Of a stretch of DNA of 64,000 bases, positions 46,080 to 56,022 are shown piece after piece. Origin of the DNA: Bemisia tabaci (lineage: Eukaryota; Arthropoda; Insecta; Hemiptera; Aleyrodidae); contig NC_092800.1 in NCBI RefSeq assembly GCF_918797505.1, forward strand, positions 45,873,864 through 45,937,863, in the 5' to 3' direction. Positions within the stretch are counted from its first letter, which is position 1, and every line of letters starts with the position of its first letter. A model generated the notes under the pieces. It did not search any database and was not told the origin of the DNA. It saw nothing but the letters and a program-made list of their open reading frames with translations. The position numbers and the translations under genes were made by a program.

Positions 46080-49000
46080 AGAGAGAGAAAGTCCAGATCA
46101 GTTTGCTGTTTCTTCAAGAGAAAATACCCATTTTTTTTTTTTTTTTTTTTTTTTCCAAAATTAAATACATATATTTTGTCTGAGGAAACAAGGCAAAAAA
46201 CTTTTAAAAGAAAACTCTTAAAAAGTGTTTCAATTTTCGTTTTGAGGTTTTCCTTTAAGAAAAAATTCACAAGAAGGCAAATTTGAGGGAAAGAGTGTTA
46301 AAAAAATCTTAGGAAATAAACTGTCTGTACTTAGTTTTTCAACACGAAAAATGTTTGAGAATTTATTTTAGAAAAAAGCTGTTTCAAAAGCGGTCATGGT
46401 TTTGAAGACTTTTATGAGTACTCATCAGAAGTTAAATTTTACTTCCAAAAAATAGCGAAAAAGGATTTCCGAAAACTAACATTTTTACAGTGCCTAGGAC
46501 TAAATATAATATCGCGACGAAATTTCCCGTGATTTTAATTATAATCGTTCGTAAAATTATTGTAAATTTTTCAGAGAATCTGTGCGCCGATTTTTAAAAA
46601 ATATTCACTCATTTTGAAGCATTAACTGTGGTTTGCAACGTTTCAATCGAGGCAAACAAGCTCATTTTCGCGTGGAACCATCGATATTTGAGTTCGTTTA
46701 CGGCAGGCGTGACATATAACTATTCGACCACTACAGTAAGCATGTTGCGGCTTTGCCGGATTGAAGGCGCGTCAAACTGCGAAGATGTCTTGACCGCCCT
46801 GCCAACTCTGACGGGTGGGACGAACGCTAAAATCGCTGCGACACATAGACGATGCGTCATTATTTATGGCTCCCATCTAATTTTCAGCATAGGAAACAAA
46901 ATTAACTATCCTAAAAGCTACGATTCAGATTCAGGGACCTTGGTTTTACTTCGGTAAAAAGAAAAAAAAGGAAAATAGGACTAAATATAATATCGCGGCG
47001 AAAATTCCCGTGATTTCAATTAAAGTCGTACGAAAAATTATTGTAAATTTTTCAGAGAATCTGTGCGCCGATTTTTCAAAAATATTGACTCAAATTGAAG
47101 CATTAACTGTGGTTTGCAACGTTGCAATCGAGGCAAACAAGCTCATTTTCGCGTGGAACCATCGATATTTGAGTTCGTTTACGGCAGGCGTGACATACAA
47201 CTATTCGACCACGACAGTAAGCATGTTGCGGCTTCGCCGGATTGAAGGCGCGTCAAACTGCGAAGATGTCTTGACCGCCCTGCCAACTCTGGCGGGTGGG
47301 ACGAACGCCAAAATCGCTGCGACACATAGACGATGCGTCATTATTAATGACTCCCATCTAATTTTCAGCATAGGAAACAAAAGCAACTATCCTTAAAGCT
47401 ACGATTTAGATTCAGGGACCTTGGTTTTCCTTCGGTAAAAGGAAAAAAGGAAAATAGGACTAAATATAATATCGCGGCGAAATTGCCCGTGATTTCAATT
47501 AAATTCGTACGAAAAATTATTGTAAATTTTTCAGAGAATCTGTGCTCCGATTTTTAAAATATATTGACTCAAATTGAAGCATTAACTGTGGTTTGCAAAG
47601 ATGCAATCGAGGCAAAAAAGCTCATTTTCGCGTGGAACCAACGATATTTGAGTTCGTTTACGGCAGGCGTGACATACAACTATTCGACCACGGCTGTAAG
47701 CATGTTGCAGCTTCGCCAGATTGAAGGCGCGTCAAACTGCGAAGATGTCTTGAGCGCCCTGCGGACCCTGGCGGGGGGGACAAACCCTAAAATCGCTGCA
47801 ACACTTCAACGATGCGTCATTATTTATGACTCCCATCTAAATTTCACCAGGAGGAACAAAAATAACTTTCTGAAAGCTAAGATTTAGAATCAGGGACCAT
47901 CCTCGTTTTTTCCGTAAAAATAAAAGAAAAACAACTATTTCCAGACTTTTTAAAAATTGCCTGGTCAAGATCGTTGCTATTAGGAAAGAATCTTGAGGGG
48001 GACAGTATTTCATAAAATATTTTATCTCATACAACATGCAATTTACCTCTTCTTGTTGTTGGTCTGTGATTAAAGATAGCATATCAACCGAATCAAAAAT
48101 TTCAAAGCCAGTTTTGACACAGACAGTGGTGACATAAGCACGTCTCTCAGCAGAAACAAAATCCCAATTGTGAGCCTCCACAAACAGCATAAAGGTGATA
48201 CTCGTGAAAGCTATTGTCATCTATAAACATAGAAAAAAAACAAGTTAAGGTTCGAGGGCTCTACATCAGCAGAAGCATGTGTAAAGTTTGAAATTGCTGC
48301 ACTCAGCAGCAGCGCATTTCAAGCCATATGATAGCTAAATGACAAATATTAAGTGCCTCCTTAGAAAATGCCAAAAATTACATGATAAAAGCGTTACAAA
48401 AACATTGCTGGAAAGTAAATTTTGGCAGAGACATTGTGAGGTTTTCACCACCATTTATTACCAGGCTAAATGGGACTCGAAATCAATTCTTAAACCAAGC
48501 TTTGGGATCTAATGAAATTCTGACTTCTCTCATCTGTAGCATTTCCTACAGGAATTAAGCAGGAATTAGAGCAGGAATCTGCAGGAATTAGAGCAGCTCA
48601 CAAAGAAAGATTAGCATTTTTATAAAACTTGGTCGTCTTGATTCTTAGACTCAAAAACCACATATTTATTTTGTTACGCAGCCTTGCAAACTTCCAGTTC
48701 TTACCGCTTTATTAATTAAAGAAAAAACTAATCATCAGTGGCGTGGCGTGACTTTATCCGATAGGTGTTCGGTAGGAGTGTCAACCACCTAAGGGGGGGT
48801 CAGGGGGGGTTTACCCCCCCTCCATGAAAGGGGGGTCCGAAATTTTTTAAAAAATGAAGCCGCAAGAACACAATTTTCATCCTTTCTGGTGGAACACAAT
48901 TTTCATTTAAAAAATTATTTAAAAACACAAAGATAAAACACACTCACTTGCGTAAAATTGTATAAAATAATAACCGGGACGCGTTTCGGGAGCTTAGCTC

Positions 49001-50734
49001 CCATCCTCAGCCGCGACTCATCCTTTTTGGTGAAAATTGTGGCAATAAATTGACGTTTTATTTTATTTTTTTTTTCACTGATCGTTTTCCTGTAATTTAT
49101 TTATTTTAGTGAATTTTAGTTTCCCCCAAATTTATAGTTGTAATTTTGGTGAGAGAGTTCTTTCACCTCGACGGTGCTCATCTCCTGCATAGGAAACTTA
49201 AAACCGCGCCGAAAAACGACACAGAAAAAAGCCGAGCACTTCTCGAATACGACAGTATTAGAACTTTCCCGCTTGTTTTTTTTTGTTTTTTTTTTCCTTT
49301 TTTGTTTTTTTTTTCCTTTTTTTTGTTTTGTTTTTTCATTTTTGTTTTATTTTTTAAATTTTTTTATAGCTTTTTTTATTTTTAAAGGAATATTTGATTT
49401 ATTTTTTGATTAAATGAATGAAAAAAATTGTTGAAAAAGTTTTTATTATAATTAAAATTTTCAAAAAGTATTTATTATTTATTCAGTATTCTTCTGAAAC
49501 CATAATTCCAGCTTCTTGAAAGGAGAGAAGATCACGTTGAATTGCACAACACGCACCTGCGAGAATAAGTGGGAGACTGAGGAATGTGGAACTGAGAGAT
49601 GCGGCCCGCGCGCTGCCCGCAAGCGAAGAGGAGAAGCATAGGACGAATTGGCAGAGGGGAAATTCGGCCGTTCGCAGGGACCTGCGGACCACTGGTAAAG
49701 GAAACAGCTGGACTGATGAGCGACTCTCGTCTCTCGTTCTCTCCCTGTTCCCTTTTCTCTCTGCTATGTTCACTTCGCGAGCGCGGTCCGCACTTGTCGG
49801 CCGAACTCAATGCTCCCGCTCCGCTCTGTCCTCCGCGCCAGTGCCTCCCGCTCTCTCGTCTACCGACCCTTCTTCATCATTGCACCGAGGTTCTCTCTTC
49901 TCACCGAAGTGGGCAGCTCGCCCCGCCCGTTCCCCTCTCACTCTCATCCAGGATAGGTGGCCCCTCGCGGACCCCGCGTCTCAGGATTCTTTCTCTCCGC
50001 CACGCCGCATATCGCCGTCGGAAGAAAATCTCCCGATAATTATTTGCGGTCTACTATTCTGTATTGTTTCCCACATTGTTAGCCATAATTTATCAATTGT
50101 CTCAAAATATTTTAGGGTGTTCGGCGAACACTGCGAACCTATGGACGCCACGCCACTGCTAATCATCATAATTCCTTAAAGAGGACCCTTCACCCGTTGC
50201 TGCCCTTGAGGAAACTGAGAGGATGGTGATGAAAAAGCGGAAAGAGAGAAAGCTCACCTTAAGCGTTTGAGGTCCCAGCAAATCAGTGGTTTTCAAGTTT
50301 AGAGACAGTCCAGACCAGTAGATGATGATGATCTTCACCAGCAAAAACAGTATGTACACCAACCATGACATGTAGCTCAGAGGCAGGACACCCAATTTGC
50401 TCGTTGGGAATTTCTTCAGGAATTTTTTTGGTGAATAGATAAAAGCGCTTTGATCTGGTGGAGTTCCATTGGACTCCTCTTCCTTGGATTTCTGAAGATA
50501 AATGTATGTTGCTCGCATTCCGACCATGGCAAGCACAACGCAAATGAAATCTCCGAGGAATAAGAAATGTGGAAGGGTTTCGTCTGGGTATTCGTTCATG
50601 ACATAAAGATTCAAGCATGCACCCTGCAGTGTCATGATTATGCCAAGAAGGACCATATCACAACAAAAATAGAAGCAGTTTCTTATGGGCTTAGAGACGA
50701 TAGCTTTTATCATAGGAGGTACTGATCGATCCAT
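44668..50734 (-). CDS. Multi-pass membrane protein, TMEM121-like (complete, 3 exons, about 359 aa)
   Basis: Exons 50734-50258, 48220-48047 and 45096-44668 join in phase 0 throughout. The product has about seven hydrophobic segments: residues 18-42, 53-79 (LFLGDFICVVLAMVG), 117-140 (WLVYILFLLVKIIII), 160-178, then in exon 3 three more (FTLVALNFILPFLSLYKL; VLYHLLHLFFVDLPFLSV; MFLMKNLLHIIISI). The segment order, total length (human TMEM121 319 aa), the third-span FLxx-VKI pattern and the GFEIFDSVDMLSL stretch after span 4, like the family's D-L-L-D-M block, suggest the TMEM121/CECR6 family. The family's function is poorly known. The tail is polar and ends FEDIALN. Divergent from SSR4. Gene structure is firm, family moderate. 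Confidence 0.8.
45297..45556. mobile_element. Diverged CGACGGTGAAAC-family foldback MITE
   Basis: Left gttagacagtgaaactgcag and right ttggcagtttcaccatca with the internal phrases cattgcagacttcttgtca and atgcgcattttggcag. In TMEM121-like intron 2. Confidence 0.6.
46040..46153. repeat. Poly-A / GA / poly-T low-complexity block
   Basis: A-run of about 37 (46040-46076), then gagagagaga and a T-run of about 23 (46131-46153). Assembly length in such runs is unreliable. Confidence 0.95.
46497..47925. repeat. Tandem triplication of a ~480-bp unit
   Basis: GGACTAAATATAATATCGCG begins at 46497, 46978 and 47457, so the period is 481 then 479. The copies are clearly similar, copies 1 and 2 most closely. 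Each copy keeps an open plus-strand frame of at least 107 codons (46628-46957, 47010-47396, 47564-47887) sharing RYLSSFTAGVTYNYSTT, RIEGASNCEDVL and AATHRRCVI. Differences between copies change the peptide more often than not, which argues against coding constraint. The array lies in TMEM121-like intron 2, antisense to that gene. Confidence 0.93.
48047..48220 (-). CDS. TMEM121-like exon 2
   Basis: Acceptor ctatgtttatag, donor GAAGAG|GTAAAT, 58 codons in phase 0: FTSITFMLFVEAHNWDFVSA, then CVKTGFEIFDSVDMLSLI and DQQQEE. Confidence 0.85.
48736..50158. mobile_element. Non-autonomous hAT element with perfect 8-bp target duplication (1423 bp)
   Basis: Ends CAGTGGCGTGGCGTGACTTT and ..GGACGCCACGCCACTG (14-bp inverse tips), flanked by ctaatcat (48728-48735 and 50159-50166). 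Its ends, its target duplication and its position in TMEM121-like intron 1 are clear. No transposase is recognisable. Inside are a gggagcttagctccc palindrome next to gacgcgtttcg (48975-49010), T-rich filler and a GC-rich block (about 49580-50030) whose long open frames have no recognisable domain. Confidence 0.93.
50258..50734 (-). CDS. TMEM121-like exon 1
   Basis: ATG at 50734 (MDRSVPPMIKAIVSKPIRN) through QTLK, 159 codons, donor CTTAAG|GTGAGC. The frame continues open past the donor only briefly and loses hydrophobic pattern. Confidence 0.85.
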
Positions 50735-51949
50735 GATGAATTGAGTCGGAGAATTTCGTTGGCACTACAGTGAGTTGGAGCGTTGGCACATTGATAAAGA
50801 TGGGCAGGAGAAAGTGATCGGATTTCAGTAAAATTTCAAGAAAACAGAAAACAGCTCAAAAAGAACTATTTGAGCAAACAAAGAGATGAACAATGGTCAG
50901 AGAAGAGCAGTTACTCAGCACCTGGAGACTTCAGGCAGGTAAATGTTGTTTTAAAATCACACTTTTGAGTTTTAAAAAAGATTCAACAAGAGAGACAACA
51001 CTATAAATTGATAAAAGTATGGAGGTATTTTCCAACGGTAAACTTAATAATGGTGGAGATAAAAAGAAGTGTAAACAAAGCTTATTGTGATAATGGATGG
51101 ATCACGAATCACGAGTTGACGACTGATAAAGGAGGGAATATAAACACACTCACACAAACAAAAACACAATAAAGGAATGGCATTGTGCTGACATCTCAGC
51201 CAATCAGGTTCAAGAAAAACTGCAATTCTTTAGAACAGCTGCAGCGATTCAAAAGTGCATCTGCACATGTACACCAACCAATGAAACATTACAGCACTAC
51301 GTAAACTCTATCTAAATTCTTACATTGTCTTCTCTTAAGATCAATTTTCATCGAATTCAGAGGTCATAATAATTTAAAAATGGTTGCATATCGTATGAGA
51401 TTGCATTCAGTCATTATTTCATGTTTAAAAAATTGTCAGAAAAAAGCGAGTAGAACTAGAGAGATTGGCAATTTACATAATCGGGATCAAAACAAGACGG
51501 ACAGTGTTGACGAGTTGACGTAGTGTTGCAACGTTGCCGTAAATTATTTACAAACCCCATAACTTACTAATAACTTACAAGTGAATTGAAGAGTTTTCAT
51601 CATTGCATCACACTGTGTTCTCTCCTTCATTTTAATTGTTTATCATTAATTTTAACTTCTCGCTTTCATCGTCGTATCAAATAAATTCTTTTGAGATTCC
51701 GCGTTTTTAGGATCGCGAAGTCAACATAACCTCAACTCAAGAAATCGTTTCGAAATTCAACGTCGCGTAGCGTCATGACGTGGAGCTTCGTGTAGTACGC
51801 GTTGTCACTTCACACTTCACATCAGCAGCCGGCCGTCAATTTTTCGTGAATCGTGATCGTCAATTGATCCCGTGCTCTTGAAAATTCAAGACATTACTTG
51901 TTGCTGTGCGTCTTAATCTCCCAGACCAGTGCGTTTTAGGTCAGTCACC
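50735..51949. promoter_or_regulatory. Divergent upstream region of the TMEM121-like gene and SSR4
   Basis: 1.2 kb separates the two start codons. The SSR4-proximal 450 bp is CpG-richer (gcgtagcgtcatgacgtgga, 51765) than the rest and contains tgacgt-type words. No TATA box is obvious. Whether it acts as one bidirectional promoter is inference from the head-to-head order. Confidence 0.4.
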
Positions 51950-52459
51950 ATGATTAGTCAAGCAGTGTTCGTTTTTCTCTCGCTCGTTGCGCTATCCAGC
52001 GCCGAATCATGTGTCAGCCCCGAAGTCTCGGCCTCTTCTTACTACACACAAGATGGTATCGTATTGACGCATGTTGGTTTCATCATTGAATTCAGTCTCA
52101 AGTGCGCTAACAACGTCAAAGATCTTGCGCTTGTTGCGGAGGTAGATGGCAAGCTCCTCCCAGAGGCTAAAGTGACAGGCAACGACCGCTACCAGGTCAG
52201 CTGGGTTGAAGATATCAAGAAGTTCCGCAGCGGAGAACGTTTTGTCAACCTATTCGACGAAGAAGGTGCTGTAGCTTTGAGGAAGGCACTCAGAAATGGC
52301 GACGACATCTCATCCATCAAACCTTTGGTCACAATTGCAGTTAGTCATCCTGGAACGTACCAAGGTCCATGGGTCAACTCAGAATTCCTTGCAACTAGTC
52401 TAGCAATCGGAGTTTGGTATGCTGCTTACTCTCTCAAATCGAAGTTGCTCGCTCAGTGA
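51950..52459 (+). CDS. SSR4: Translocon-associated protein subunit delta (TRAP-delta / signal sequence receptor 4)
   Basis: Single-exon ORF of 169 aa. The ATG at 51950 has a good context (gtcaccATGA) and begins an 18-residue signal peptide (VFVFLSLVALSSA). The lumenal domain carries the family's two cysteines (C21 in ESCVSPEV, C52 in SLKCANN), and the recognisable DRYQVSWVED, FVNLFDEEG, LRKALRNGDDIS and TIAVSHPGTYQGPWVNSEF blocks. One C-terminal membrane span (about 146-162) and a short KSKLLAQ tail complete it. Role known for the family: subunit of the TRAP complex beside the Sec61 channel in the ER membrane, assisting translocation and glycosylation. A longer frame with an upstream GTG start is not used. 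The lack of introns is notable; a 3'UTR donor-like site (TTA|GTGAGT, about 52468) lies just after the stop. Confidence 0.97.
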   Translation: MISQAVFVFLSLVALSSAESCVSPEVSASSYYTQDGIVLTHVGFIIEFSLKCANNVKDLALVAEVDGKLLPEAKVTGNDRYQVSWVEDIKKFRSGERFVNLFDEEGAVALRKALRNGDDISSIKPLVTIAVSHPGTYQGPWVNSEFLATSLAIGVWYAAYSLKSKLLAQ

Positions 52460-53618
52460 GAATCTTAGTGAGTACCTGAATAGCTTTAATTTAACCTTGT
52501 CCATCTAAGGAAGAATCAATTTTGTTGAAACCCAAAACCAAATTTCATGGGGCTTTTTGATTAACAGTCTTTTAGTTCATCCCTCAGGTACTTTTTTATT
52601 GTTGAATTTGATTCCTAGCTATCATGACATGTATTTGCACGTTGATGCTGGGTCATAAATATCTAGAGCTCGCGCATCGTACATTGAGACAAACGTCAAA
52701 GTATTGTTTATGCCTCCAGTCATCAGTGGTGCCCTCTGACTGCATGTATGAACCCGCTGAATGGTGCAAGTTCGGAGCTAATCAGAGATTGACGTTTGTC
52801 TCAACATACAATGCACGAGCTCTAACACATTACTCTTGACGACTGTTCCGATGTCAGGTATGCATCAACAAAGTGTTTTAATACTCATGGAAGGCCAATG
52901 AAGCAATTGTTTTGTAAAAAGAAAAAAAAAGCTGTACAAAATAGGTAAATTAATTCTTTTGTTTTTTCTATGTCTAGGCGGTAAGTAGGTTGTGTCTTTA
53001 AAATTATTGATTTTTCTGTTTTAAGAAAAATGTAAGCTACAAAGTTATACATATTAAATTACCTAAGTACCTCCAGATATTGTGATTTTTTCACATGTTT
53101 ATCTTGCTCCTCTTCCCGATGAGTTCCAAAAAGACCAGAGTTCACACACAATTTATTGGCTGAGTTTTAGGTTTTGGCAGAAGTTCTGCTGTCCTTATTT
53201 TTGCATTGATTCTGAGTGCATGGATCAGGACAGATCGGCTGTCTCCTCTGAGAGTTGGCCAGTTATTTTGCTGTGAACTCGGGCAGCACGAAACTAAGAT
53301 GGCAAGGTAGAGTCCAAATAAGTTCATACCCTTCTTAAGTGTGACAGAAGATCAGCTGTCTTGAGTTGAGCGCAGAATTAAAATGTAACTGTGGAGATGG
53401 CGGAACTTCTGTTGCAGTCTAAAAGTGCATGAACGTATTCGGAGAGGGGGAAAAAAAGGAGAGTGAAGAAAGGGGGAAATAAGGCAATAATTTGTAAATA
53501 TCTGTAGAATGCAGAACGTCTCAGCAAATCACATCCTGTTTCTCAAACCGCTATAATCAACACAAAAGAATGAAATTATGGTCACTACTCCTTTGTTTTC
53601 TTTATCGGGAACTATGGT
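52460..53618 (+). other. SSR4 downstream region
   Basis: Probable 3'UTR followed by intergenic sequence. A pair of inverse blocks (52655-52700 agagctcgcgcatcgtacat.. and 52790-52830 ..acatacaatgcacgagctct, also gagacaaacgtcaaa / tttgtctcaac) forms a foldback of about 170 bp. No gene seen. Confidence 0.45.
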
Positions 53619-53690
53619 CACTTACTTTCTTTCTTTTTCGCCTGATGAATATTTAAATATTCATCGTGCGAAAAAGAAAGAAAGTAAGTG
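53619..53690. repeat. 72-bp near-perfect palindrome
   Basis: CACTTACTTTCTTTCTTTTT..ATATTTAAATAT..AAAAAGAAAGAAAGTAAGTG. Arms of 36 bp with only two mismatched positions and no loop. It is too AT/homopurine-rich and loop-less for a typical miRNA precursor. Confidence 0.9.
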
Positions 53691-54705
53691 AATGAAATTA
53701 TGATTGAAAAAAGCCACCCAAATCAGAATACTTTGTAACATGTTAATTTTATGATCGGATCATTTGAGCATTCTCTTTCCTATGAATGTTTTTGTGTGTT
53801 AAGTTTTGCTGTCGTAAGATGCTGAGGCATTCTACACTTCTGAAATTTTTACTTGTTTTTGCCTTTTTTTCAGCTTTTTTTTTCTTTTCTTGTTTTTATC
53901 TCTTTTGTGTTTTGGTACTTGCTTTGTCTACATGTTTCTCTAGTCTCTAAAGGTAATTCTTATTTTTTTTCTTATGAAAGAAATTGATATCTCATATTTT
54001 GATAGAGAATGCTCTAGAAAGTTAACGGAAAATCTTTAAATTCTCCCAAAAGTCGGATCTAATGTTGCAAAATTTCTATTCCTCTTTAAGAATAAACACT
54101 CGCCCCATAGCGTTTGTTTATTTTTCTGTAAAGAACGAATTGATTGCAGATATTTTCAAGCACTGCCGTTTGTTGAGATTCTTGTTTTTTGACACCCTCT
54201 ACTTAAAGAGAAAAATATACAATACAGTCTGTTTTGATTGTATGATAGAAAGTGTATTTTAAGCAAAAAGTTAGGAACTTCGGTAGGAAAACCGGTAGAT
54301 GATAAATTCATTAAAAGTAAGATTTTTCCCATATTGATTCTAACGCTGAAGAAAATAAATCAACAATGATCTTCAATTTCAAATTTTATTTTCAATATAT
54401 GAGTAACAAAAAAACCTTCACTTATTTTTCAATAGAAAGTTTGAAAAAAAACTGTGATGCTTACGAATATGACTTAGAAAGATAATAATGAAATTATTAG
54501 AGTATGACTAAATGCTCTGTATTTAGTGGCTCTTCAAGCTTTCAAGTTTCCTCCTATAATCTCATTATTTTGCAACATTCTCTAAGGAGGAAAACTTTGA
54601 TTTGTAAGTACGGTTGTTATGCAAATGCATCCAGTTTGGAATATTCTTCGCAAACTTAATTGAGGAATTTCAACAACAAAAATATATGGTACATCAGAGA
54701 ACATA

Positions 54706-54939
54706 CACTGGAAAAAAAACACCTTTGATCTAGAGTCCAGACTCTTAAAAACATCCACAAAAAAAAATACTCTTGATTCAATCGGATTTTTGCTGAAATC
54801 AAGAACCAAGCCTCTTAATTTGAGCAGATTTCCCTTTGATTTAAGCTTAAATCTGATTGAATCAAGAGTATTTTTTCTTGTCAATGTTTCCAAGAGTCTG
54901 GACTCTAGATCCAATGTTTTTTTTTTTTTTTTTCCATTG
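54706..54939. mobile_element. TA-flanked CACTGGAAAAAAA foldback MITE (234 bp)
   Basis: TA|CACTGGAAAAAAAACACC and ..TTTTTTTTCCATTG|TA. Arms continue over gatctagagtccagactctt / aagagtctggactctagatc and actcttgattcaatcggatt / aatctgattgaatcaagagt. TA duplication and terminal A-run suggest a Tc1/mariner-type MITE. Confidence 0.85.
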
Positions 54940-55988
54940 TAAATAATACATAATAGAAATTAGGTATAAAATTTGTCTTTAGCTATGCTGGTACCAAGGT
55001 ATGTACCTAATTTCATACGCATCTTTTTTATTTTTGGCCGCGTTTTTATGTGCTGAAAGCTCTTATTCTTAAATAACCATTCAGTCGGTAAGTATGCCCT
55101 ATGTATCACAATAATTTGATGTCATCAAGCAGAATATAGGTCGTTTGAAATTAGGCATCTGTCTGGTAGGTACATGATATTTGTAGTTCCATCCTGCTAA
55201 CTGAACTTCTGCTCGCTGAACTTCTGAACTGCTTTGCTGTTATGTTGGTGGTGTTATTACTACAAAAACCCTCAAAAACATTTTCGGGCAAAAAATCCGG
55301 TCGAGGAAATTGACGTGTTACATCTTATTAACCAAAAACATTCCCTTTCACCCCTCCAAGAAGGTTGATAAAACTAAGTAAGTAACTATGAGATGACAAA
55401 AACCTCTCTTAAATTCTCAGGGTCCACCAAGGCCACATATGTCCAAAAACTTACTCCTTATGGTTTAAAAAAAAGAAACAAAAAATAATCCCTCAACAAT
55501 AAGAAAATTTTAAAAAAACCGATTTTGTGGTTCACAGATATGTACATAAATCCTTCGAATGAACTTGAAATCAAAAAATCGGTCGAGAAAATTTAAATGA
55601 ATTTTCTCCTTCAATTATGAGTTCCGCAACAAGCACGACTCGCTTGAAGCTTTCCATACACGAGCCGCAAGAAACTAATTTCTTCTTTCTTACCTACTGA
55701 ATGTGAGGAGAGCGGGAACATTTACTTTTTCCTTCATTTATACAGGATGCAACAAGCATGACTCTTGCGTTTGCAGAAACCCTTTCATTAAGGAGATCGC
55801 GAGAGCCTTTACCGCGTTCATTTCCAAAAGGGATTACTCCAGAATTTCACATTTTAATAATTTAAACGATTCATCTGTTCTTCTCTTCTCTCCTTCTGTC
55901 CATTGACAGAAATACAAAATTTTTCCGACTCACTGACGCGACCGGCTCGATGCGTAAACAAGTGTGGATTACCTCTAAAGTATATATA

Positions 55989-56022
<34 letters not shown>

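Noticed and set aside
46628..47887. Three tandem paralogous genes in the 480-bp repeats
   Set aside because: Peptide-changing differences predominate, no good start context or domain, and the period spans non-coding sequence as well; kept as a repeat and raised as a finding.
49586..50179. 197-aa plus-strand ORF (and overlapping frames) as a gene
   Set aside because: Lies inside the hAT element, low-complexity Ser/Arg/Pro composition expected of GC-rich non-coding DNA, open in several frames at once.
53619..53690. miRNA precursor
   Set aside because: No terminal loop, arms are purine/pyrimidine runs, and perfect symmetry is unlike a pre-miRNA.
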